A stretch of 64,000 nt of DNA, taken from Mesorhizobium loti (GTDB lineage Bacteria; Pseudomonadota; Alphaproteobacteria; Rhizobiales; Rhizobiaceae). The notes beneath the pieces were generated by a model. The model did no database searches, was not told where the DNA came from, and worked only from the letters and a program-made list of their open reading frames with translations. The stretch covers positions 1,302,001-1,366,000 of the forward strand of contig AP017605.1 in the NCBI GenBank assembly GCA_002356515.1. Direction: 5' to 3'. Of the stretch, positions 33,892-41,746 are shown piece by piece. Each line of letters starts with the position of its first letter. The first letter of the stretch is position 1. The position numbers and the translations under genes were made by a program.

Positions 33892-33940
33892 GACGCTGCG
33901 CTACCCGCTTGCGGCAAAGCAAATGGGGAATCACTTTGTC

Positions 33941-35188
33941 ATGACGGACGTCTCCTCGGATCTGGTTTTTCGCCGCGGCAAGGAAGTTGGAAAAGCCGTC
34001 TACCAGAACCGCGCGCTTTCCAAAGCCGGCATCTCCGAGCGGCTGTTCGCCTTCCTGTTTTCCGGCCTCGTCTATCCGCAGATCTGGGAAGACCCCGATG
34101 TCGACATGGAGGCCATGCAGCTCGGCCAGGGCCACCGCGTCGTCACCATCGCCTCGGGCGGCTGCAACATTCTGGCCTACCTCACCCGCTCGCCGGCAAG
34201 GGTCGACGCCGTCGACCTCAACACCGCCCACGTCGCGCTGAACCGCATGAAGCTGGAGGCGGTGCGCCGCCTGCCCTCGCAGGGCGACCTATTCCGCTTC
34301 TTCGGCGCCGCCGACACCAGCCATAATTCGCAAGCCTACGATCGTTTCATCGCGCCGCATCTCGATCCGGTCAGCCGCCAGTACTGGGAGCGCCGCAACT
34401 GGCGCGGCCGCCGGCGCATCGGCGTCTTCGACCGCAATTTCTACCAGACCGGCCTGCTCGGCCTGTTCATCGCCATGGGTCACCGCACGGCGAAGTTCTT
34501 CGGCGTCAACCCGGCGCGCATGATGGAAGCCAGGAATATCGGCGAACAGCGCCGTTTCTTCAACGAAGAGCTGGCGCCGGTCTTCGACAAGAAGCTTCTG
34601 AAATGGGCGACGTCGCGCAAGGCTTCGCTGTTCGGCCTCGGCATTCCGCCGGCGCAGTATGATTCGCTGATCACATCAGGCGACGGCACCATGGCCAGCG
34701 TGCTGAAGGCCCGGCTGGAAAAGCTCGCCTGCGATTTCCCGCTGGAAAACAACTACTTCGCCTGGCAGGCCTTCGCCCGTCGCTATCCCGAGCCGGGCGA
34801 AGCCGCCCTGCCCGCCTATCTGGAAAAGCAGAACTACGACACCATCCGCGGCAACATCGACCGCGTCGCCATCCATCATGCCAATCTGATCGAGTTCCTG
34901 GCCGGCAAGGATGCGGGCACCGTCGACCGCTTCATCCTGCTCGATGCGCAGGACTGGATGACCGATGACCAGCTCAACGCGCTGTGGTCGGAAATCAGCC
35001 GCACCGCCTCCACCGGCGCCCGCGTCATCTTCCGCACCGCCGCCGAGCCCAGCCTGTTGCCCGGCCGTGTCTCAACCTCGCTGCTCGACCAGTGGGACTA
35101 TCAGGACGAGGCGTCGCGCGAATTCTCGGCCCGCGACCGCTCGGCGATCTATGGCGGCTTCCACCTCTATGTGAAGCGCGCCGCATGA
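33941..35188 (+). CDS. btaA: SAM:diacylglycerol 3-amino-3-carboxypropyltransferase BtaA
   Basis: BtaA transfers the 3-amino-3-carboxypropyl group of SAM to diacylglycerol, forming diacylglyceryl-homoserine, the first step of the betaine lipid DGTS. The 415-residue product starts MTDVSSDLVFRRGKEVGKAV and has the DUF3419 pattern: FSGLVYPQIWEDPDVDMEAM, the SAM-binding TIASGGCNILAYL and VDAVDLNTAHVALN, and the C-terminal FILLDAQDWMTDDQLNALW. Starts at 33890 or 33923 are open, but 33890 lies inside the Pho box. It overlaps btaB by ATGA. Confidence 0.95.
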   Translation: MTDVSSDLVFRRGKEVGKAVYQNRALSKAGISERLFAFLFSGLVYPQIWEDPDVDMEAMQLGQGHRVVTIASGGCNILAYLTRSPARVDAVDLNTAHVALNRMKLEAVRRLPSQGDLFRFFGAADTSHNSQAYDRFIAPHLDPVSRQYWERRNWRGRRRIGVFDRNFYQTGLLGLFIAMGHRTAKFFGVNPARMMEARNIGEQRRFFNEELAPVFDKKLLKWATSRKASLFGLGIPPAQYDSLITSGDGTMASVLKARLEKLACDFPLENNYFAWQAFARRYPEPGEAALPAYLEKQNYDTIRGNIDRVAIHHANLIEFLAGKDAGTVDRFILLDAQDWMTDDQLNALWSEISRTASTGARVIFRTAAEPSLLPGRVSTSLLDQWDYQDEASREFSARDRSAIYGGFHLYVKRAA

Positions 35189-35868
35189 GCACGACGGAAC
35201 TGCCGGCCAGCCCCGAATTCAAGGCCAACCATGCCGAACTGATGGACGGCGTCTATCGCTGGCAGCGCCACATCTACGACCTGACCCGCAAATACTATCT
35301 GCTCGGCCGCGACCGGCTGATCGATGGGCTTGATGTGCCGCCCGGCGGCACCGTGCTGGAACTCGGCTGCGGCACCGGCCGCAACATCATCCTGGCCGCC
35401 CGCCGCTATCCCGACGCCCGCTTCTTCGGCCTGGATATTTCGGCTGAAATGCTGGAGACCGCCGGCAAGGCGATCGATCGTGAAGGCCTGTCCAGCCGCG
35501 TCACGCTGGCACGAGGCGACGCCACTGACTTCGATGCGGGTTCCCTTTACGGCATCGAACGTTTCGACCGCGTCTTCGTCTCCTATTCGCTGTCGATGAT
35601 CCCCGGATGGGAGAAGACGGTGTCGGCGGCACTGGCGGCGCTCGCCCCCAACGGCTCGCTGCACATCGTCGATTTCGGCCAGCAGGAAGGCCTGCCGGGC
35701 TGGTTCCGGGCGATGCTGCGCGGCTGGCTGAAAAAATTCCACGTCACGCCGCGTGAATCGTTGCGTGAAGTCCTGGAATCGGAATCCCGGCGAACCGGCG
35801 CAACCTTCCGTTTCCGCACGCTTTATCGCGGTTATGCCTGGCTGGCGGTGATAAAGATCGCCAGCTAA
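35185..35868 (+). CDS. btaB: Diacylglyceryl-homoserine N-methyltransferase BtaB
   Basis: BtaB adds three methyl groups to diacylglyceryl-homoserine to give DGTS, a phosphorus-free lipid that replaces phospholipids when phosphate is scarce. The 227-residue class I methyltransferase has motif I VLELGCGTGRNIILAARRYP, the acidic motif FFGLDISAEMLETA and LARGDATDFDAGSLY. Start ATG at 35185 overlaps the btaA stop (ATGA), so both share the Pho-box promoter. Confidence 0.95.
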   Translation: MSTTELPASPEFKANHAELMDGVYRWQRHIYDLTRKYYLLGRDRLIDGLDVPPGGTVLELGCGTGRNIILAARRYPDARFFGLDISAEMLETAGKAIDREGLSSRVTLARGDATDFDAGSLYGIERFDRVFVSYSLSMIPGWEKTVSAALAALAPNGSLHIVDFGQQEGLPGWFRAMLRGWLKKFHVTPRESLREVLESESRRTGATFRFRTLYRGYAWLAVIKIAS

Positions 35869-35932
35869 TATCGTCGTTGCGACGGTGCCCCATCCGCCGA
35901 TGCAGCGATGGATGTTACGATCAATCACATCG

Positions 35933-35985
35933 CACATTGTTATGTGACCCCAAGGGTGGTACATTAACTCCATGCTGGAAGCATG
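35933..35985 (+). promoter_or_regulatory. Two inverted repeats in the higBA promoter
   Basis: CACAT-TGTT-ATGTG (35933-35946) and CATGC-TGGAA-GCATG (35971-35985) are perfect 5-bp inverted repeats. The second ends two bases before the higB ATG and covers its ribosome-binding site. HigA antitoxins repress their own operon at such palindromes (family knowledge), so these are candidate operators. Confidence 0.5.
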
Positions 35986-35987
35986 TG

Positions 35988-36284
35988 ATGATCGTCGACT
36001 TTAGGGACGAATGGCTGCGGGCCTTCTTTGTGCAGGATACTGATTCTCGTAACATTCCGTCCGATCTCGAAAGCCGCTTGTTCCGCAAACTCCAGATGAT
36101 TGACGACGCTATGATCGATCAGGATTTGCGTGTGCCGCCCAGCAACCATTTCGAGAAGTTGCGCGGCAATCTCGAAGGCTTCCATTCGATCCGCGTCAAC
36201 AAGCAGTGGCGACTGATCCTCCGCTGGGACGGCGGTCGCGGTGAAGCGTCGGACATCTATCTCGACGACCACAGCTATAAATAA
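35988..36284 (+). CDS. higB: HigB-type toxin (RelE superfamily mRNA interferase)
   Basis: A 98-residue protein from ATG at 35988 (MIVDFRDEWLRAFFVQD). The HigB/plasmid maintenance killer pattern is visible: LESRLFRKLQMIDDA, PPSNHFEKLRGNLEGFHSIRVNKQWRLILRWDGG and a C-terminal IYLDDHSYK. Such toxins cut mRNA at the ribosome. The longer open frame to 35877 has no family similarity. It precedes its antitoxin by 11 bp, the toxin-first order typical of higBA. Confidence 0.93.
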   Translation: MIVDFRDEWLRAFFVQDTDSRNIPSDLESRLFRKLQMIDDAMIDQDLRVPPSNHFEKLRGNLEGFHSIRVNKQWRLILRWDGGRGEASDIYLDDHSYK

Positions 36285-36295
36285 ATGAGGCGAAC

Positions 36296-36604
36296 ATGTT
36301 GATGACCGCACGCAAGCCAGCAACGGTTGGCGAAATTCTCACCGAGGAATTCATGCAACCGCTCGGCTTGACGCAGGCGGCTTTGGCCGAGGCGATGGGC
36401 GTTCAGCGCAAGCATGTCAACGAATTGTGCAACGACCGCCGCAACGTGACGGCCGCTACCGCACTCATTCTGGCCCGGGTGTTTGGCAACAGCCCGGACT
36501 TCTGGCTGAATGTCCAACGCCGCAACGATCTTTGGGCGGTTATGAATTCGCCCGACGAACGGGCGCGTGTTGACCGCGCCAAGCCTTTGCCAACAGCCCC
36601 ATAG
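36296..36604 (+). CDS. higA: HigA-type antitoxin (XRE family)
   Basis: A 102-residue XRE-family protein: MLMTARKPATVGEILTEEF, then the helix-turn-helix LTQAALAEAMGVQRKHVNEL and NPDFW-like NSPDFWLNVQRRNDLW, which marks the HigA/VapI group. It should neutralise HigB and repress the operon. GAGG upstream serves as Shine-Dalgarno. It is convergent with the serine hydrolase gene, 15 bp apart. Confidence 0.93.
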   Translation: MLMTARKPATVGEILTEEFMQPLGLTQAALAEAMGVQRKHVNELCNDRRNVTAATALILARVFGNSPDFWLNVQRRNDLWAVMNSPDERARVDRAKPLPTAP

Positions 36605-36619
36605 ACAAGATTTGCAGGA

Positions 36620-37999
36620 CTAATGCAGCGCCTTCACCAGCGCCCCCACCATCGTCTGCGGGCGATAGCCGAGCTTGGCCGGTGTCAGCCCCAGCCGCAC
36701 CACCACCAATTGCTCCGAGGGAATGATGGTGACCGTCTGTCCGTCATGCCCCTCCATCCAATAAGTGTCCTTGGGCAGGCCGGCGGCGACGCCGGCGCCG
36801 GGACTGTCCTCATCGCCCGGCGCCTCGATCCACAGCTGGCCCTTGGCGTAGACTTTCGAGGCCGGCGCCGGCTCGCGCATCCAGTCGACGAAGCCCGCCG
36901 GCAGCACCTGGTTGCCGTTCCACACCCCGCCTTGCAGTAGGAACTGGCCGAAGCGCGCCCAGTCATGCGCGGTGGCGTAGAGGTAGGATGAACCGACGAA
37001 CGTGCCCTGCTCGTCGGTTTCGAGCACGGCGCTGTGCATGCCGAGCGGCTCGAACAGCGCACTGCGCGGCCATGTCAGCGCCTTGGCCTTGTCGCCGATC
37101 GCGTCCTGCCAGAGCCGCGACAGCATCACCGCCGTGCCGCTCGAATAGGAAAACACCTTGCCGACCTCGCCCGCCAGCGGCTTTGATTCGGCAAAGCCCG
37201 CCATGTCGGGTTCGAGATAGAGCATGCGCGTAACATCGGCGACGTCGCCATAATCCTCGTTGAACTCCAGCCCGCTCGACATCGCCATCATGTCGGCAAG
37301 GCTGATCGCCGCGCGGCCGTCCGCCTTCCACGGCGCGAACAGGCCCTTATTGTCGATGGCCATCTTGCCGTCCTTGACCAGCGTGCCGATGATGGCGGCG
37401 TTCACCGTCTTGGTCATCGACCAGCCGAGCAGCGGCGTCTTGGCGGAAAAGCCGTCGCCATAGCGTTCGGCGACGACACGGCCGTTTTTGACCACGACCA
37501 CCGCACGCATGCCGGTGCCGGTCAGCGCCGCATCGTCGAGCAGCTTGGCAATCACCGGATCCTGCGATGCCTCGACCCGCTCGCCCTCGGGCCACAGCAC
37601 ATCCTGCTTGGTCGCCGCGGGTTCGACATGGATCGCCGTGCGCCGCGCCTTGCCGACATCGCCGTCAGGAACCGAGGCGCAGCCCAGCCCGTCACGGGAA
37701 ACCGCCTCGCTCTTGCCGAGGAAGCCCAGCAGGCCCGCCGAAACCGTCCCCCGGTTCTTGTCGACCGAGACCCGCATCAGCCGCAGCAGTGGGTGTCCTG
37801 GCGCCTGCACGTCGACGGCAAGCACCTCATTGGCGTTGCGCCCGGCGATGAAGACGTTGGAGCAGACGATCTTGGCCGAATAGCCCGAACCGACGCGGAT
37901 CAATTCGGGCGGCGCGATGTAGAGCCAGGCAAACAGCGCGGCGACCGCCAGCACGATCAGGCCAAACAGCCATTTGACGATCTTGACGACGATGCGCAT
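36620..37999 (-). CDS. Membrane-anchored serine hydrolase, beta-lactamase/PBP family
   Basis: A 459-residue protein with an N-terminal membrane segment (VKWLFGLIVLAVAALFAWLYIA) and a class C beta-lactamase/esterase-like domain outside. The nucleophile motif is SMTK in LLGWSMTKTVNAA and the second motif is YSS in VFSYSSGTAVML; the final part has WMEGHDGQTVTIIPS, matching the third (K/H)xG position. Such proteins can be D,D-peptidases, esterases or amide hydrolases; the natural substrate is unknown. It is a single gene convergent with higA. Confidence 0.88.
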   Translation of the reverse strand: MRIVVKIVKWLFGLIVLAVAALFAWLYIAPPELIRVGSGYSAKIVCSNVFIAGRNANEVLAVDVQAPGHPLLRLMRVSVDKNRGTVSAGLLGFLGKSEAVSRDGLGCASVPDGDVGKARRTAIHVEPAATKQDVLWPEGERVEASQDPVIAKLLDDAALTGTGMRAVVVVKNGRVVAERYGDGFSAKTPLLGWSMTKTVNAAIIGTLVKDGKMAIDNKGLFAPWKADGRAAISLADMMAMSSGLEFNEDYGDVADVTRMLYLEPDMAGFAESKPLAGEVGKVFSYSSGTAVMLSRLWQDAIGDKAKALTWPRSALFEPLGMHSAVLETDEQGTFVGSSYLYATAHDWARFGQFLLQGGVWNGNQVLPAGFVDWMREPAPASKVYAKGQLWIEAPGDEDSPGAGVAAGLPKDTYWMEGHDGQTVTIIPSEQLVVVRLGLTPAKLGYRPQTMVGALVKALH

Positions 38000-38123
38000 C
38001 TATTGCCCTCCCGGGCTTTCGCCCGCCTCTTATGTCATCGAATTGCCGCCATGCTTCCGCAAAATCGTGGCGCCTGTCGAGCGCCGTCAACGGATTATCA
38101 ACCATGATCGGCGATCACATGGA

Positions 38124-38170
38124 TGCATGTCGCCCAAAACTGCGCAGCGGTTTTGGCACAACGACATGCA
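38124..38170. repeat. Short palindromic interspersed repeat, copy C
   Basis: A 47-bp element from TGCATGTCGCCCAAAA to CAACGACATGCA with terminal inverted TGCATGTCG/CGACATGCA. It matches copy B (reverse orientation) and copy D. It lies in the 288-bp gap between the divergent serine hydrolase and lysozyme genes; no gene is seen in the rest of that gap. Confidence 0.8.
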
Positions 38171-38287
38171 CAAAAGGGATATACTGGGCGATGCTGTGGG
38201 GCGATCGCCTGGAGGGGGCTCGACCAATCGTCGGCCATCGGTTCACAGACCCATCAGCGACCGGCTGATTCCGGCTTGGAAGTTGTG

Positions 38288-39088
38288 ATGCGCCGTCTTG
38301 CGGCCCTTTTCATGCTGACGCTGCTTGGCGCCTGCTCGGCCGTGGACGATCTGTCGCCGCTGTCGCCATCTTCATCCAGCAGCCCGACGGTCGCCGTGCG
38401 AGCGCCGCGCTTCGAGGATTCCAAGCCGCATGAATGGGACAGCGGCGCGCCGTGGAACTATGCCGTTCACGGCACCGACGTTTCCAAGTACCAGACCTCG
38501 GTCGACTGGCCGACGGCCAAGGCGAGCGGCATTTCCTTCGCCTTCATCAAGGCGACCGAAGGCGGTGACCGTTTCGACGAGTATTTCAACGAGCACTGGG
38601 CGCGCACGAAGGCCGCCGGTGTCCCCCGTGCGGCCTATCATTTCTTCTATTTCTGCACCCCGGCCGCCCAGCAGGCGCGCTGGTTCATCCAGAACGTTCC
38701 CGTCGACCGCTCGGCCATGCCGCCGGTTCTCGACATGGAATGGAACCCGAAATCGCCGACCTGCAGGCTGCGCCCCGACGCCGCCACGGTGCGCGCCGAG
38801 ATGACCACCTTCCTACAGATCGTCGAGCGCCACTACGGCAAGAAGCCAATCATTTACACCTCGGTCGATTTCTTCGACGACAATGATCTGTCGACTTTCC
38901 GCGGCTATCCCTACTGGCTGCGCTCCGTCGCCGGCCACCCCCGCGAAAAATACGGCAGCCATCCCTTCACCTTCTGGCAATACACCGGAACCGGCATCGT
39001 TCCCGGCTTGACCGGCAAATCAGACATCAACGTCTTCAACGGCAGCGAAGCTGCCTGGAATAAGTGGCTGCGGCAGAACACGCGCTGA
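38288..39088 (+). CDS. GH25-family lysozyme, predicted lipoprotein
   Basis: A 266-residue glycoside hydrolase family 25 muramidase. The signal peptide MRRLAALFMLTLLGAC ends in a lipobox (cysteine 16), followed by a Ser/Pro linker. The catalytic domain starts AVHGTDVSKYQTSVDW, and the DxE catalytic pair is D149/E151 in VLDMEWNPK; KPIIYTSVDFFDDND and FWQYTGTGIVPGLTG complete the fold. The gene ends NKWLRQNTR. Immediately downstream the same frame holds four 57-bp repeats and a second near-copy of this tail (see 39345), so the 3' end looks rearranged. Confidence 0.93.
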   Translation: MRRLAALFMLTLLGACSAVDDLSPLSPSSSSSPTVAVRAPRFEDSKPHEWDSGAPWNYAVHGTDVSKYQTSVDWPTAKASGISFAFIKATEGGDRFDEYFNEHWARTKAAGVPRAAYHFFYFCTPAAQQARWFIQNVPVDRSAMPPVLDMEWNPKSPTCRLRPDAATVRAEMTTFLQIVERHYGKKPIIYTSVDFFDDNDLSTFRGYPYWLRSVAGHPREKYGSHPFTFWQYTGTGIVPGLTGKSDINVFNGSEAAWNKWLRQNTR

Positions 39089-39095
39089 CGTCATG

Positions 39096-39323
39096 TTCAA
39101 CGGCCGCAACGCCTCGACCAAATCACTCCGGCAGAGTTCCCGTTGAACCGGGTTCAACGGCCGCAACGCCTCGACCAAATCACTCCGGCAGAGTTCCCGT
39201 TGAACCGGGTTCAACGGCCGCAACGCCTCGACCAAATCACTCCAGCAGAGTTCCCGTTGAACCGGGTTCAACGGCCGCAACGCCTCGACCAAATCACTCC
39301 AGCAGAGTTTCCGTTGAACGGGG
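39096..39323. repeat. Four tandem 57-bp repeats
   Basis: Units at 39096, 39153, 39210 and 39267 are near-identical (TTCAACGGCCGCAACGCCTC at each start); differences are G or A in CTCCRGCAG (G in units 1-2, A in 3-4) and changes at the end of unit 4. Each junction forms the palindrome CCGTTGAACC-G-GGTTCAACGG. The period is 19 codons and all units stay in frame with the lysozyme gene after its TGA, reading QRPQRLDQITPAEFPLNRV. There are no variable spacers, so this is not CRISPR. Confidence 0.95.
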
Positions 39324-39344
39324 GGCAACGTCGCGAAGTCCCAG

Positions 39345-39376
39345 GGAATAAGTGGCTGCGGCAGAAGAACCGTTGA
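39345..39376 (+). pseudogene. Second copy of the lysozyme C-terminal tail
   Basis: A 22-bp stretch at 39345-39366 (GGAATAAGTGGCTGCGGCAG plus AA) is identical to 39057-39078 at the end of the lysozyme gene. The copies are 288 bp apart, an exact multiple of three, and in the same frame. The second ends GNKWLRQKNR and a stop, the first WNKWLRQNTR and a stop. It looks like the remnant of the original gene end, separated by the repeat insertion, or a slipped duplication. Confidence 0.75.
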
Positions 39377-39497
39377 CACCGGGCCTGCCGCCTGCTTTTC
39401 GACACAGCCAGCGGTAAAGAGTGCAACCGCCGGTAATTCAGGGCGTTGGGCATCCAGCCAAGCACGACAATGCCCTCTTCGTTTCGAAAGGAAGCTG

Positions 39498-40676
39498 ATG
39501 CGACTGCGTTCTCAAGCCCTCGCGGCGCTATTCCTGTGCGCCACGGCCTTGCCGGCGATGGCGCAGGAATGCGGCGGCGACTTCGAAACCTGGAAACAGG
39601 GCGTGGCGGCAGAAGCCAAGGCGGCCGGTGTCGGCGCGGTCGGCCTCGACGCGCTGGAAGACGCCACCTTCGACGAGCGGGCGCTGGCACGCGACCGCGC
39701 CCAGGGCGTCTTCACCCAGACCTTCATCGAATTCTCCAACCGCATGATTTCCGCCTACCGGCTGAAGCAAGGTGCGGCGAACATGAAGAAATACGCCGAT
39801 ATCTTCGCCCGTGCCGACCAGCAGTTCGGTGTTCAGGCGCCGGTCATCACCGCCTTCTGGGCGCTGGAGACCGATTTCGGCGCCGTGCAGGGCGATTTCC
39901 ACACGCTGAGCGCGCTGGTGACGCTTTCGCACGACTGCCGCCGCCCACAGCTGTTCCGCCAGCAGTTGGTGCCGCTTCTGGAACTGATCGATCGCGGCGT
40001 GCTGCCGGCCGATGTCACTGGCGCCTGGGCCGGCGAGATCGGCCAGACGCAGATCCTGCCTTCCGATTATCTGACGCACGGCGTCGACGGTGACGGCGAC
40101 GGCAAGGTCGACCTGCGCAAGAGCGTGCCCGACGTGATCATGACCACGGCCAGCAAGGTGCTGTCGCGCGGCTGGAAGCGCGACGAGCCCTGGATCCAGG
40201 AAGTGCGGGTGCCCGACGAGATGCCCTGGGACCAGACCGGGCGCACCAACAAATTGCCGCTGACCCAGTGGGCGCAGTGGGGCGTCACCAATTCCGACGG
40301 CTCGCCGCTGGTCGACAAGGGCCTGAAGGCCGGCCTGGCGCTACCCATGGGCCGCAAGGGACCGGCCTTCCTCACCTACGACAATTTCGACGTCTACCTC
40401 GAATGGAACCAGTCCTTCACCTATGCGCTGACCGCGGCCAATCTCGCCGCGCGCCTCGCCGGCGCGCCGCCGCTTGACCCGCGCAACCCCGAACCAGGCC
40501 TCAACAACGAGCAGATGAAGGCACTGCAGACCAAGCTGGAAGCCCGTGGCTACGACGTCGGCACGGTCGATGGCATTCTGGGCACCAACACCCGCGAAGC
40601 CATCCGCAAGGAGCAGATGCGGCTTGGCCTGCCGGTGGACGGCTGGCCGACGCCGGAGCTTTTGGCGAAGCTGTGA
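39498..40676 (+). CDS. Lytic murein transglycosylase, MltB family, with peptidoglycan-binding domain
   Basis: A 392-residue periplasmic enzyme that cleaves glycan strands. Signal peptide MRLRSQALAALFLCATALPAMA; SLT_2/MltB domain with catalytic E124 in AFWALETDFGAVQGDF, and GEIGQTQILPSDYL. A short calcium-loop-like DGDGDGKVDLRKSVPD follows. The C-terminal 60 residues are a peptidoglycan-binding 1 domain (QTKLEARGYDVGTVDGILGTNTREAI). The start is preceded by GAAAGGAAGCTG. Confidence 0.94.
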   Translation: MRLRSQALAALFLCATALPAMAQECGGDFETWKQGVAAEAKAAGVGAVGLDALEDATFDERALARDRAQGVFTQTFIEFSNRMISAYRLKQGAANMKKYADIFARADQQFGVQAPVITAFWALETDFGAVQGDFHTLSALVTLSHDCRRPQLFRQQLVPLLELIDRGVLPADVTGAWAGEIGQTQILPSDYLTHGVDGDGDGKVDLRKSVPDVIMTTASKVLSRGWKRDEPWIQEVRVPDEMPWDQTGRTNKLPLTQWAQWGVTNSDGSPLVDKGLKAGLALPMGRKGPAFLTYDNFDVYLEWNQSFTYALTAANLAARLAGAPPLDPRNPEPGLNNEQMKALQTKLEARGYDVGTVDGILGTNTREAIRKEQMRLGLPVDGWPTPELLAKL

Positions 40677-40701
40677 CGCGCCGCCATTCTTGAGGCCGTC
40701 G

Positions 40702-41616
40702 CTACCGGCTACCGCCTACCCTCCTCTCCCGCATGAAATCGATGAACGCCCGCAAGGCCGGCGGCACATGCCGCGAACTGGGGTGGTATAGATAAAAGCC
40801 GGGAAAGCTGGGCGACCAGGCTTCCAGGAAACGGACCAGCCTGCCTTGCTCGATCCATGGCCGAACCTGGTATTCCAACATGTAGGCAATGCCAACGCCA
40901 TCCAGCACGGCATTGAGCATCAGTTCGGTATCGTTGACGGTCAAGCTGCCTTCGACGGCGATTTCGAGGGCCCGTTTGCCGCGCGCAAACTCCCATCGAT
41001 AGAGGTTGCCGCCGCCCGGCCACTCGAATTTGATGCATTGGTGCTGGTGCTGGTGCAGTTCCTGCGGATGACGAGGTATGGCCCGGTTTTCGAGGTAAGC
41101 GGGAGCGGCCACCGCGGCCATCTGCAAATCCTCGCTCAGTTTCACCGCCACCATGTCCTTCTCCAGTCGCTCGCCGAGCCGGATTCCTGCATCGAACCGG
41201 CCTCCGACAATGTCGGCCAGCCTGTCGTCGACGATGACGGTCAGCGCGATATCGGGATAGCTGCGCTGAAAATCCCCGAGGATCGGCGCGATGAACCGCG
41301 TCGCGGCCACACGCGGCACATTGATGCGCAACGAACCCGCCGGCCGGTCGCGCGCTGCATGGACGTCGGCAATGGCGCTTTCCAGTTCACCAAAGGCGAC
41401 AGCAAGGCGCGAAAAAAGCGCGTCGCCAGCCGCGGTCGCAGAGACACTGCGCGTCGTGCGGTTAAGGAGCCTGACGCCGACGCGCGCCTCCAGCTGCCGG
41501 ATGGACTGGCTGAGCGCCGGCGGCGAGACACGCAGCCTTGCGGCGGCACGGACGAAACTGCCCTCTTCGACGATTGCGGAAAATGCCTTGAGCTCGGTGA
41601 ATTCGGATCCGCGCAT
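40702..41616 (-). CDS. LysR-family transcriptional regulator
   Basis: A 304-residue LysR regulator from ATG at 41616 (MRGSEFTELKAFSAIVEEGSF). The winged helix is SFVRAAARLRVSPPALSQSIRQLEARVGVRLLNRT (split here as SFVRAAARLRVSPPALSQS and following); the effector domain follows with GSLRINVPRVAATRF and VDDRLADIVGGRFDAGIR. It is divergent from the SDR gene at 41747, with a perfect inverted repeat between them, so it probably controls that gene. An open extension upstream to 41658 would run through the operator. Confidence 0.93.
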   Translation of the reverse strand: MRGSEFTELKAFSAIVEEGSFVRAAARLRVSPPALSQSIRQLEARVGVRLLNRTTRSVSATAAGDALFSRLAVAFGELESAIADVHAARDRPAGSLRINVPRVAATRFIAPILGDFQRSYPDIALTVIVDDRLADIVGGRFDAGIRLGERLEKDMVAVKLSEDLQMAAVAAPAYLENRAIPRHPQELHQHQHQCIKFEWPGGGNLYRWEFARGKRALEIAVEGSLTVNDTELMLNAVLDGVGIAYMLEYQVRPWIEQGRLVRFLEAWSPSFPGFYLYHPSSRHVPPALRAFIDFMRERRVGGSR

Positions 41617-41639
41617 TGTGTATCCATGGATTAACAAGC

Positions 41640-41668
41640 TGATCAGATAATATGTCATTATCTGATCA
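41640..41668. promoter_or_regulatory. Perfect 11-bp inverted repeat between lysR and SDR gene
   Basis: TGATCAGATAA (41640-41650) and TTATCTGATCA (41658-41668) form a perfect inverted repeat with a 7-base centre. It lies 24 bp from the lysR start and 79 bp from the SDR start, the expected place for a LysR recognition site controlling both genes. The arms are AT-rich against a GC-rich background, so chance is unlikely. Confidence 0.75.
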
Positions 41669-41746
41669 ATTCCATGACGCTATCTCTCAGCCGTCGGCCC
41701 CATTGCAGGCAAATCTGCGGGCCAGAATGGTTGAAGGAAATTGATC

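Noticed and set aside
33890..33940. Longer BtaA N-terminus from ATG 33890
   Set aside because: The ATG is part of the Pho box, so it would lie upstream of the transcription start.
39096..39323. CRISPR array
   Set aside because: The 57-bp units are contiguous with no unique spacers and there are no cas genes nearby.
39020..39379. Minus-strand repeat-protein frame of 119 codons
   Set aside because: It is the reverse reading of the 57-bp repeats and lysozyme end; openness follows from a period divisible by three.
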